Shown here in pieces: positions 32,358-40,023 of a stretch of 64,000 bases of DNA. A program made the position numbers and the translations under genes. The DNA lies in assembly GCF_039822625.1 (NCBI RefSeq), contig NZ_JBDLLG010000013.1, positions 1 through 64,000 of the forward strand, in the 5' to 3' direction. This DNA is from Marinimicrobium locisalis. Its GTDB lineage: Bacteria > Pseudomonadota > Gammaproteobacteria > Pseudomonadales > Cellvibrionaceae. The notes under the pieces were generated by a model, which saw only the letters and a program-made list of their open reading frames with translations, ran no database searches and was not told the origin of the DNA. Each line of letters starts with the position of its first letter. Within the stretch, counting starts at the first letter, position 1.

Positions 32358-33788
32358 ATGGAGAAGGGAAAAACCAGCATGCTCGAACACTACCCCCAAT
32401 TCCTCCACCACGGCGGCGCCGACGGCGTAACCGGCAGCTGCCACCGTTATATCGCCGGGCCGGAACAGGCCATGTTGGTGGATTGCGGCCTGTTCCAGGG
32501 CCAGGATGCCGAGGCTGTGGACAGCCTCGAGCAACACCAAATTCGCTTCGATATCGATAGCTTGTTCGCCCTGGTAATCACCCACGTTCATATTGACCAC
32601 ATAGGCCGCTTGCCGTACCTGTTGGCCGCGGGCTTTGCCGGGCCAATCTATTGCTCCGAGCCCTCCGCCAAACTCCTGCCGCTGGTCATCGAAGACGCCC
32701 TCAAAATCGGTTTCACTCGGGACCAACGCCTGATTGAACAATTTCTCGATAAAGTCGGCCAACAGCTCGTGCCGCTTCCCTACAAAGCATGGCAAACCGT
32801 GCTGGACGAAGAGGGCCGCCGCGTCCAAATTCGGCTCCAACGGGCCGGCCACATCCTCGGCTCCGCCTACGTGGAAGTCGACCAGTGCGAACCGGACGGG
32901 CAAACCCATCGCACCGTCTTCTCCGGCGACTTGGGGGCGCCTTACGCGCCGCTACTGCCGGCTCCCAAGTCCCCTTACAAAGCGGACACCCTTATTATCG
33001 AAAGCACCTACGGTAACCGCACCCACGAGAGCCGCAAAGGCCGACGCCTAAAACTCAAGGCTGCCGTGGAGCACGCCCTGGAAAACCAAGGCACCGTCAT
33101 CATTCCCGCCTTCAGCATCGGCCGCACCCAGGAGTTGCTCTACGAACTGGAAGACTTGATCCATCGCGGCGGCGAGCACTGGCAGGCGATGGAAATTATC
33201 GTGGACTCGCCGCTCGCCGCCAAATTCACCCGGGTTTACCGCGAGCTCAAACCCTTCTGGGACGCCGAAGCCCAAAAGCGCCTCAAAGCCGGCCGTCACC
33301 CTTTGGACTTTGAGAACCTCTATACCGTGAACAGCCATGAGGAGCACCTGCAAACTGTCAGCTACCTGGCCAAAACCGGCCGCCCGGCCATTGTTCTTGC
33401 CGCCAGCGGCATGGCGGCCGGGGGCAGGGTGGTCAACTACCTCAAAGCCATGCTCGAAGACGCTCGCCACCACGTTCTATTCGTCGGCTACCAGGCCGCT
33501 GGCACCCCCGGGCGCTCCATCCAGCAATACGGCCCCGAACACGGCTGGGTCGAGCTCGACGGCGAACGCTACACCATCAACGCCGGCGTCACCACCATCG
33601 GCGGCTACTCCGCCCACGCGGACCAGAAAGACCTGCTCAACTTCGTAAAGCGCATGCGCCAATGGCCCAAAACCATCCGGCTCGTCCACGGGGACATTGC
33701 TGCGAGGGAAACGTTAAAGCAGCGCTTCGAGCGCTTGGGGAGTGATCGACAGTACCGCTTTGAGGTGCTATTGCCGGGAAACGAGTAA
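32358..33788 (+). CDS. Beta-CASP metallo-beta-lactamase RNA nuclease (YSH1/CPSF-like)
   Basis: The 476-residue protein has the MBL zinc motif THVHIDHIGRLP near residue 75, then GHILGSAYVEV, FSGDLGAPYAPLL and ESTYGNRTHE. The beta-CASP part shows FSIGRTQELLYEL, SPLAAKFTRVY, ASGMAAGGRVVNYL, GYQAAGTPGR and SAHADQKDLLNF. Relatives are mRNA 3'-end processing or RNA-degrading nucleases. ATG 32358 with AGGG before it is my choice; GTG 32343 and ATG 32379 are alternatives. It begins within 20 bases of the end of sRNA copy 4, so read-through of that terminator may drive it. Confidence 0.88.
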   Translation: MEKGKTSMLEHYPQFLHHGGADGVTGSCHRYIAGPEQAMLVDCGLFQGQDAEAVDSLEQHQIRFDIDSLFALVITHVHIDHIGRLPYLLAAGFAGPIYCSEPSAKLLPLVIEDALKIGFTRDQRLIEQFLDKVGQQLVPLPYKAWQTVLDEEGRRVQIRLQRAGHILGSAYVEVDQCEPDGQTHRTVFSGDLGAPYAPLLPAPKSPYKADTLIIESTYGNRTHESRKGRRLKLKAAVEHALENQGTVIIPAFSIGRTQELLYELEDLIHRGGEHWQAMEIIVDSPLAAKFTRVYRELKPFWDAEAQKRLKAGRHPLDFENLYTVNSHEEHLQTVSYLAKTGRPAIVLAASGMAAGGRVVNYLKAMLEDARHHVLFVGYQAAGTPGRSIQQYGPEHGWVELDGERYTINAGVTTIGGYSAHADQKDLLNFVKRMRQWPKTIRLVHGDIAARETLKQRFERLGSDRQYRFEVLLPGNE

Positions 33789-33837
33789 CACACTTGATCT
33801 TCCCTGAAGTTTTGGCGTCCCGGGCCCTGGTTACTTA

Positions 33838-34365
33838 CAGAACACCTCTTCGGCGGTTTGGGCGTCCAAAATTCGCTCCCCCCACGCCTCTAATTGCTCC
33901 ACAGTGGCAGCCTCAATGCGCTGGTGGTAGGCATTATCCAGGGGGCCAAAGCGTTTTTCTAAAAGCTTCAGCAAAAAGGCCGCTTCTCTTTGCCTCCCCC
34001 CGCTCCAGACCTTTCGCTAACCCTTGCTCCAACCCTGCTTCCAACCCTGCTTCTAACCCCTCCTGTTTCCACTGTTCCGTCCAGTCAGCCAGCTTTTCAG
34101 ACAACATGGCGTCTACCTCATTTAAGTTGTGAAGCTCTGGTATTGCTTCGTCTTTAACTCTTACTCTCAACAGGCGGTTTAGCCAAATAGCTACCGAGCG
34201 CTGCATAGGCCGGTAACCGGGTTGGGTCATCAGCTCCCGTAGTTGGCGCATATCGATCCATTCCGGCTTAACGAACCCCTCAAGCAAATCCTGAACAATT
34301 TTGGGGTTGCTAAACAGTAGCTTATAGCCGGCATCGAACGGGGCGGACTCCTTATTGTTAGGCAT
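33838..34365 (-). pseudogene. Degraded Rpn/PD-(D/E)XK nuclease gene, copy B
   Basis: From ATG 34365 (MPNNKESAPFDAGYKLLFSN) the frame jumps from VKPEWI to DMRQLRELMTQPGY, so the whole nuclease core present in copy A is deleted. The Gly/Glu-rich repeat LEAGLEAGLEQGLAKGLE follows. A frameshift near 34005 (a run of G) then separates the last part, still readable as LLEKRFGPLD...ILDAQTAEEVF. It is a second relic of the same gene family and bounds the sRNA array on the right. It also has a LexA box. Confidence 0.72.
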
Positions 34366-34381
34366 AGTACCTCCTGAGAAG

Positions 34382-34397
34382 CTGTATAAGTAAACAG
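34382..34397 (-). promoter_or_regulatory. LexA (SOS) box before Rpn copy B
   Basis: CTGT-ATAAGTAA-ACAG stands 16 bp upstream of the copy B ATG, at the same distance as the box of copy A. The core halves are perfect while the centre differs. Confidence 0.7.
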
Positions 34398-34576
34398 TAT
34401 TTCAGGGGCGTGATATTGTCAATGATGTAATGCGTACCGTTGGCCAGCTGTGGGAAGACGCCTCTGCTTTGGCCACACGGACGGCTTTAAAATGCTACCA
34501 TTGCACGCCTTTTGGGGCCCTTGCCCAATGGCGGTTCAACCAGATTTTGAAATAAACAGCTGCTGGAGATGAAGCT

Positions 34577-36016
34577 TTGGCCAAAACCGGACGCAACGAC
34601 CCCTGCCCCTGTGGCAGCGGGCGCAAATACAAAAAGTGTTGCCTGCCCAAACAGGCCCCACCGGTGAGCGACCTGAGCCGCCAGCGCCTTCGTAAAACCG
34701 AGGGCACGCTGGTTGAACCGATGCTCGCGCACGCCAAAGAGGTGTACGGCCAGAACTTTATGATCGCCGCCTGGGAAGAGTTTACCGTCGGGTACGACTG
34801 GCCCTTGTCCGAAGACACCCCAGAGGTAGAAACCATTTTCTTGCCCTGGGTGCTGTACAACTGGGAGCCTTACAACGAAGACCTCCCGCCCGAGGAAGCC
34901 CCCGAGGTAACAGAAACCATTGCCGAGCACTACCTGGAGCATGGCGGGCGCCGGCTGGATGACTACACCCAGCGCTTTATCAAGGCCGCCTGTGCGCAGC
35001 CCTACAGCTTTTTTGTGGTCACTGACATCGCACCCAACCAGTCCCTCAAACTGAAAGACCTGCTGCTCGGCCGCGAGGTGACGGTGCTCGAGCGCATGGC
35101 CACGGAAGACCTGAACCCGGGGGATATCCTCTACAGCCGCATAGTGACCCTGGATGGGGCCACCGTCATGCTCGGCTGCGCGCCCATCATCATCCCACCG
35201 AGCGAGGCGACCAACCTGCTCGCCGTGCGAGACAGCTATACAACGGCCTACGGCCCCCTGGACCTTGAAACCCTGCACCTGCTCGACCCCGACTTGCGGG
35301 AGCTGTACGGCGAGTTCCGCGAGTCGGTCTTCAACCCTGTGCCGCCGGAGCTGGTCAACACCGACGGCGACCCGCTCACCTTCATCACCCTATGCTACGA
35401 ACTGTCCTGCACCCCCGGTGAGGCGGTGGAGGCACTAAAAACCCTCAACACACGGAACGGCGGCTCTGAGGAGGAAGTATTGGCTGAGGCACAATACGAC
35501 CCCGCGGGCACGCTGACCAACGCCTTCTTTCGGTGGCTACGCCGAGACAGTGCCCACCACGCCGGCTTGGGCGTGACCGTGCTGGGGCACATTACAATCG
35601 ACGGAAACCGGTTGGAAGTTGAAGTCAACTCCTACCCCAGGGCCACCTCCATCAAACGCCGAATAGGCCAGCGCCTGGGGCGAAAACGTGCCCGGCTTGT
35701 GGAGGAAAAAGAAGGGTCGCTCGACGAATTGGGGTCGCTCGAACCCCCCCATCCAGAGGAACCTGGCTCGCAAGAGTTGATGGAATCACCCGAAGTCCAA
35801 CAGGCGATGGCCGAAATGAGCCGGGCCCACTGGGAGCAGTGGCTGGACTCACCCCTGCCGGCACTAGAGGGAAAAACACCGCGAGAGGCCGCCCGCACCG
35901 CCAAAGGGCGGGAACGTTTGGAGCTGCTGCTCCTCGACTTCGAGGGTAGGGCACAAGGCGATGTTTTCGCCCCTGACGTGGATGCTTTGCGGGAGGCGCT
36001 GGGGCTCAAGCGCTAA
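34577..36016 (+). CDS. SEC-C motif protein of unknown function
   Basis: The 479-residue cytoplasmic protein starts at TTG 34577 behind GGAG and opens with a complete SEC-C zinc motif, RNDPCPCGSGRKYKKCC (residues 6-22). A large middle region without recognised motifs follows. The last 90 residues (QQAMAEMSRAHWEQWLDSPLPALEGKTPREAA...LELLL) resemble the tail domain of other SEC-C proteins, in which WxxxxLPALxxxTPREA recurs. SEC-C binds zinc and occurs at the C-terminus of SecA, but here the domain context says nothing about secretion. Confidence 0.8.
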   Translation: MAKTGRNDPCPCGSGRKYKKCCLPKQAPPVSDLSRQRLRKTEGTLVEPMLAHAKEVYGQNFMIAAWEEFTVGYDWPLSEDTPEVETIFLPWVLYNWEPYNEDLPPEEAPEVTETIAEHYLEHGGRRLDDYTQRFIKAACAQPYSFFVVTDIAPNQSLKLKDLLLGREVTVLERMATEDLNPGDILYSRIVTLDGATVMLGCAPIIIPPSEATNLLAVRDSYTTAYGPLDLETLHLLDPDLRELYGEFRESVFNPVPPELVNTDGDPLTFITLCYELSCTPGEAVEALKTLNTRNGGSEEEVLAEAQYDPAGTLTNAFFRWLRRDSAHHAGLGVTVLGHITIDGNRLEVEVNSYPRATSIKRRIGQRLGRKRARLVEEKEGSLDELGSLEPPHPEEPGSQELMESPEVQQAMAEMSRAHWEQWLDSPLPALEGKTPREAARTAKGRERLELLLLDFEGRAQGDVFAPDVDALREALGLKR

Positions 36017-36087
36017 GTGAAACCGAAGGCCAGGCGCAGGGCTCCTCGGGAGCCGGAAAATGGTTCCCGACGCGGTAAGCATCAAAC

Positions 36088-36612
36088 TTAGTCTTTGACC
36101 GGTACCCAGCCTTTCTCTTCCATGCAGTCACCATGGGCGCTCATCATGTTGCTGATGGAATCGTAAACGTCCGGGTGGTCCATGAGCTGAAAAATTTCAG
36201 TAGCGCGCCTGTTCAAACGGTTGGTATCCGGCAGGGAAGCCGTATTCGTCAAACCGTACTTACGGGCCACCGAGGAAGTGGCGCCCCATTCCCCGTAGGC
36301 GTTCATTTTCAGGTCATGTTTAATCTGCTTGCTCGTCTCCAGGTAATACCCCAGAAACGCCTGGCGGACATTGCTCGCCCCGGTGATCAGCTCACCGTCA
36401 ATCTCAATAGGCTGATACACCGTTTCCTCACACTCCTTCTCCGCCGCCTCATACGCCGCGTGGTCAGACACATAGGTCTCCCCATAATCGGGGTGATACC
36501 ACAGCTGAGGCTCCAGGTTCCGGGTAAGGTCAGGGTTCATCAGGCTGCAGCTCAGACTGAGCAGGCTGAATGCAAAAAGACAGGTGGAGGCTAGGGTGCG
36601 ACCGGTGTTCAT
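36088..36612 (-). CDS. Putative lipoprotein of unknown function
   Basis: The 174-residue product has a lipoprotein signal, TCLFAFSLLSLSC, with the lipobox LSLSC placing the modified Cys at residue 22. The mature part is polar, contains one more Cys pair (KECEETVY and HGDCMEEKG) that could form a disulfide, and ends KGWVPVKD. I do not recognise the family. It is a single gene on the minus strand. Confidence 0.7.
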   Translation of the reverse strand: MNTGRTLASTCLFAFSLLSLSCSLMNPDLTRNLEPQLWYHPDYGETYVSDHAAYEAAEKECEETVYQPIEIDGELITGASNVRQAFLGYYLETSKQIKHDLKMNAYGEWGATSSVARKYGLTNTASLPDTNRLNRRATEIFQLMDHPDVYDSISNMMSAHGDCMEEKGWVPVKD

Positions 36613-36683
36613 TGAGGCATTTCCAAAGATTGGTACTTGTTTGAGAGCTGTGGCCAGTGGCCAGGGGATCTTTTATTCAACCT

Positions 36684-36726
36684 TTAGGGCCGAAAGACAT
36701 CAATATCCAAATCGGTCAATCAACAT
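36684..36726 (-). pseudogene. Scrap of a vapC-like PIN toxin gene
   Basis: The ATG at 36726 overlaps the end of the antitoxin gene as in vapBC pairs. The first codons read MLID, and after a one-base shift LDIDVFRP, recalling the usual PIN start MLIDTD.LIDVFR, then TAA. The rest of a toxin gene is absent. The match is short, so this is tentative. Confidence 0.35.
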
Positions 36727-36967
36727 CGCCGAAGCTCCTGGGCTGGCACAGTTGCCGGACCTGTTCCTCTACACTGGGTTGCTCCTTATCGCTGGCCCAC
36801 AAACCGAAAAGCGGGTTTACGCTGGCACGTTCAGAGGCGGTGTCATCTAAAGGCACGAGCTTCGCCCGTCTTTTCCCACGGTAGGAAATAATAACCTCCT
36901 CCCCCCGCGATACGGCGGCCATAAGGGACTTGGTATGCAGTCGCAGGTCGATGGTTGTCGCTTCCAT
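36716..36967 (-). CDS. Phd/YefM/VapB-type antitoxin, probably orphan
   Basis: The 83-residue protein starts EATTIDLRLHTKSLMAAVSRGEEVIISYRGKRRAKLVPL, the N-terminal DNA-binding domain of prevent-host-death family antitoxins. The C-terminal tail that would bind a toxin is Gln/Glu-rich. No full toxin gene follows; only a vapC-like scrap overlaps its end. It might still autoregulate or neutralise a related toxin elsewhere. Confidence 0.8.
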   Translation of the reverse strand: MEATTIDLRLHTKSLMAAVSRGEEVIISYRGKRRAKLVPLDDTASERASVNPLFGLWASDKEQPSVEEQVRQLCQPRSFGDVD

Positions 36968-37252
36968 AATAGGGTGCCCTCCGCAAGTTACACTTACTAC
37001 TGTAACCTAGGGTCCTAGGTGGCGCCAGTCGTGGGCGAGCGCGTGATTTCACGGAGCGATCCAGTGTCATGTCGCTCGACAGAGGCCAGATTGGCATTGT
37101 CACCGAAGGTATGGTGGGTAAAGGCGCTCACGAACTGGTGGCTGGGAAGCCGACCCATATCACAAAATTGCCTCCCAAGCGTTGCAAACTCTCGCTACCC
37201 CTGCTAGCTTTTAACGCCTGGAGTTTAGAACTCTCACGGAGCAAGGAGCGAT

Positions 37253-37321
37253 ATGAAGCACAACCCTTCTTTTATTCGACTCGCCGAAGCGTCTTTTCTT
37301 GGTTTGTCGCCGGTATGTTGA
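37253..37321 (+). CDS. Possible 22-codon leader ORF overlapping the next start
   Basis: ATG 37253 follows a strong AAGGAGCGAT and codes 22 residues ending LGLSPVC, with TGA at 37319-37321. The next gene's ATG (37315) lies within its last codons. The exported protein has no good site of its own, so its translation may depend on this leader. Alternatively it is chance. Confidence 0.4.
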   Translation: MKHNPSFIRLAEASFLGLSPVC

Positions 37322-37815
37322 AGCCCCTCATCCTAATTCTTTTGGCGCTCTCAAGTGGGGGAGTCTTTGCAATGAGCCTGTCCGATATGGGAAAAGTCTG
37401 TCTGTTTTCAGAAATGTCCGGCGTGCTGACGGTCAATGGAAAACCCGTTCCGAATGTTCGCCTGGTGCGCACAGCCAAGTGGCAGTCCGAACAACGTGAT
37501 GAGACGGTAACCGATGATCATGGCCGCTTTCATTTCCCGGTAATGAATGAACGGACGGTCGCGAAATTTTTACCGATGGAGTTTGTGGCCTCCCAACAGA
37601 TAGATGCTCACTATGACGGAGAGGTGATCAGGGTTTGGGGAGGGGTGAAACGAGACCCAAAGCCAAATGCCGAATCTAAAGGGGATGCGTTGATCGTGGC
37701 GTGTGACCTCCGCGCCGAGGAAAGCTATATCGAGGTCAGCGGCGGCATCGTTTTCAGCCGATGTGAATGGAATGTGGAGCCCGACGAGTCGAAGAGCCAC
37801 ATTTGGGAAAGCTAA
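37315..37815 (+). CDS. Small exported protein, DUF6795-like, candidate immunity protein
   Basis: From ATG 37315 the 166-residue product has a signal peptide (LKPLILILLALSSGGVFA). A carboxypeptidase-regulatory-like beta domain follows: GVLTVNGKPVPNVRLVRTAKW, DETVTDDHGRFHFP. This looks like the DUF6795 family, an assignment from memory and not certain. It ends 50 bp before a class 3 lipase gene. A periplasmic protein beside a lipase suggests protection from that enzyme if the lipase is a secreted antibacterial effector; this is inference. Confidence 0.65.
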   Translation: MLKPLILILLALSSGGVFAMSLSDMGKVCLFSEMSGVLTVNGKPVPNVRLVRTAKWQSEQRDETVTDDHGRFHFPVMNERTVAKFLPMEFVASQQIDAHYDGEVIRVWGGVKRDPKPNAESKGDALIVACDLRAEESYIEVSGGIVFSRCEWNVEPDESKSHIWES

Positions 37816-37865
37816 ACCACCGTAATGTCTAGCGTACATATAAATAATCGAAAGGGAGTTTATTC

Positions 37866-39041
37866 ATGACGAGCAACCCCATTAAGCCAAACCAAGCCGT
37901 AGATCTCGCGGAAGCGGTATACCTCCTATCCGGCACCCCGTCGGTTGAAGACGCGGTAAACGCAGTCAGGCTGAGATACAGAAACATTTTTGAAGTTGTA
38001 GGAAATAGCTCGCTTGCTGGAAAGACCGGCGGCCCTGGCTTCCTGAAATGCCGAACGGCGTTCGGTCTTTGCCTAATAGGTCGTAAGCAGTTTGAGGGCC
38101 ACGCTTTTATCGTTTTTAGAGGAACTGACTACCTGGCGGACTGGCTAACAAATTTGAACGCCTCCTTGTCACGCTCAAGTAATAACCAACCAATTCACGC
38201 TGGTTTTAGTGAAACCTTCAAATCTCTCCGTCCCCAGCTTGTGGCCCTCATGCACCACGTTTCCGGCTCTCAAATCCATTGCATAGGTCACAGTCTGGGC
38301 GGCGCCGTAGCCAGCTTGTGTGCTGAGTGGATGGAGCTGGCCTACCATGTTAAGCCGTGTCTCTACACCTTCGGTTCGCCCAGAATAGGGCTACATGGAT
38401 TTGCGAGTGTGCATACCCGAACCTTGGGGCCGTCAAATTTCTATCGGGTGCACCGAAGTTCGGATGTTGTGCCTTATATTCCGATCTGGCCTTTTATTCA
38501 TGCGCCCCTTCAAGCGCAAACGTATCGGTTACCGAAGATTGGAACCTTGCCCACCAAGGCTGACCATAATATTGGGCTTTATGCCGACAGTATCGGTGAT
38601 AAAAGTTGGCAGGCGCTCAAAGCGCCCCACAATGGGGTTGGGTCGGATATCGCCGTGGAGCGTTGGCTATTGGACAAAACATTCATTGGTTTAACTGTCG
38701 ATAGCTTGGAATGGCTGGGCAGAGCAATGGTTTATGTGCTTGAGCGCTGCATGACGGGTGCAGCCCGCATTCTGTCGATGGCCGGCTCAACTCAACTCAC
38801 GATTTTAGATAGCATTGCTGTCATGCTGGAAAAAGGTGTGAGCTTGACTGAAACAGTTTCTCGGTGGGTGCTCTACTTGGTCCGGAAGATACTGGTATTG
38901 CTTGGGCGCCCAGATATTGTAGAGGGCGCAGATATCACGCGAGCTTTTTTAAGACAAGTGCTTCTGGACCTGCAGCAAAGAGTGAACACCATGGTTCGCA
39001 GGGTTCTGGATCAGACTTTGGTCAAAGGACAGTCAGTTTGA
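37866..39041 (+). CDS. Class 3 lipase-family protein, candidate effector
   Basis: The 391-residue alpha/beta hydrolase has the nucleophile elbow GHSLGGAVASL with Ser near residue 142. Upstream lies the fold's typical FRGTDYLADWLTN, and YTFGSPRIG and YRVHRSSDVVPYIP carry the likely catalytic Asp. The His is probably in the KADHNIGLY stretch. The last 130 residues are helical with several hydrophobic stretches (LEWLGRAMVYVLERC, WVLYLVRKILVLLG) that may insert in membranes. There is no signal peptide. Type VI secretion lipases look like this, but no secretion gene is near. Confidence 0.8.
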   Translation: MTSNPIKPNQAVDLAEAVYLLSGTPSVEDAVNAVRLRYRNIFEVVGNSSLAGKTGGPGFLKCRTAFGLCLIGRKQFEGHAFIVFRGTDYLADWLTNLNASLSRSSNNQPIHAGFSETFKSLRPQLVALMHHVSGSQIHCIGHSLGGAVASLCAEWMELAYHVKPCLYTFGSPRIGLHGFASVHTRTLGPSNFYRVHRSSDVVPYIPIWPFIHAPLQAQTYRLPKIGTLPTKADHNIGLYADSIGDKSWQALKAPHNGVGSDIAVERWLLDKTFIGLTVDSLEWLGRAMVYVLERCMTGAARILSMAGSTQLTILDSIAVMLEKGVSLTETVSRWVLYLVRKILVLLGRPDIVEGADITRAFLRQVLLDLQQRVNTMVRRVLDQTLVKGQSV

Positions 39042-39236
39042 CTGGGCTCTTCCCTATAGATCAGGGTAGCCACCGCCTCTGATACGTTGGGTTGTTTGGA
39101 AAACAGGCAATCGAAAGCAAGATCGCCGGCCCTATTATCTTTCTTGTCGGAGTGGAGAGTTGGTCAAAGCCGGAAGCCATCAGTTGATGGGCTTTCACTG
39201 AGCATCATCTCAACTTGTACCATTTCGGGAGCAGTC

Positions 39237-39256
39237 CCGGGCGCTGAAGCGCCCGG
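39237..39256. terminator. GC-rich hairpin between lipase and zinc-ribbon genes
   Basis: CCGGGCGCT-GA-AGCGCCCGG forms a perfect 9-bp stem between the converging genes. No T run follows on either strand, so termination strength is doubtful. Confidence 0.4.
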
Positions 39257-39267
39257 ATAGCGTGGGT

Positions 39268-39573
39268 TTAAGACTTTACCAGGTTAGACTTGATAACCCC
39301 CTTCGACAGCAAAAGGTAGTAACCAAACTCAAAAACCCCCGCAAGCACCACCAAGAACCCAATCTTCGCCAGGAGGCCATTGGGGCCTTCCGCCAAAGGG
39401 GTGGTGCGAAAGGCGATGTACAGCACCGCAAACAGGATTATGCCTACGACTAAGGGCGTGTAGCCGGCTTTTATTGGCTCGCCGCAGCTGCTGCATTTCA
39501 TAATTACAGGGTTGGTGGCCTTAAGGACATCTTTGAACTTAAGAGGGGTGTTGCAGTTTGGGCAACTTCTCAT
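39268..39573 (-). CDS. Zinc-ribbon protein with two membrane helices
   Basis: This 101-residue protein starts with a treble-clef-like zinc ribbon, CPNCNTPL near residue 4 and MKCSSCGEPI near 25. Two hydrophobic segments follow (LVVGIILFAVLYIAF and IGFLVVLAGVFEFGYYLLL). The family is unknown to me. Similar small ribbon-membrane proteins are common near accessory genes. Confidence 0.7.
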   Translation of the reverse strand: MRSCPNCNTPLKFKDVLKATNPVIMKCSSCGEPIKAGYTPLVVGIILFAVLYIAFRTTPLAEGPNGLLAKIGFLVVLAGVFEFGYYLLLSKGVIKSNLVKS

Positions 39574-39776
39574 ATTGCACTTCCTCTATCTTCTTTCTCT
39601 GGAGCGACCAATACGCTTTTCCGGGATGACGTGAAATCCAACATTCAGCCCTTGTAAGTGAAAGACGTCAACCTTAGTTCTTGGTAGCTGCTAACCTTAG
39701 ACTTCAACTGCTTTCTCTACACTCATGGAGTTAGCGCTGCGGTATGACATGCGCCGAGCGCCCCCCTCTGAGCACG

Positions 39777-40019
39777 CTAGAGTAAGTCGATTTCTGGCTC
39801 AATATCTTCCAAACCAATTACTTTTCTTTCTATTCCAAACGAATCAGCCTGCTGCTGCATCAGCGAAATCACCTCATGAAATGCCATAAGGTAGCCAAGC
39901 TTGTAATCAGCGTCATTCGTATCGAAAGCTGCTTCCTTTCCTAATTTTGCATCTTTAGCTTTCTGTTTTAACAAAGTTCCTAAGTCATAGATATAGCTTC
40001 TATATAGTTGATCCGTCAT
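39777..40019 (-). CDS. Small acidic protein, candidate immunity to the adjacent toxin
   Basis: This 80-residue helical protein, starting MTDQLYRSYIYDLGTLLK and ending EDIEPEIDLL, begins 5 bases after the stop of the large exoprotein. In contact-dependent toxin loci this place holds the immunity gene. No motif identifies it. Its acidic tail suits binding to the basic C-terminal tail of the neighbour. The role is inferred from position. Confidence 0.6.
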   Translation of the reverse strand: MTDQLYRSYIYDLGTLLKQKAKDAKLGKEAAFDTNDADYKLGYLMAFHEVISLMQQQADSFGIERKVIGLEDIEPEIDLL

Positions 40020-40023
40020 AGCG

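Noticed and set aside
39237..39256. Strong terminator behind the lipase gene
   Set aside because: The hairpin is perfect but no T run follows on either strand, so it is listed only as a weak candidate.
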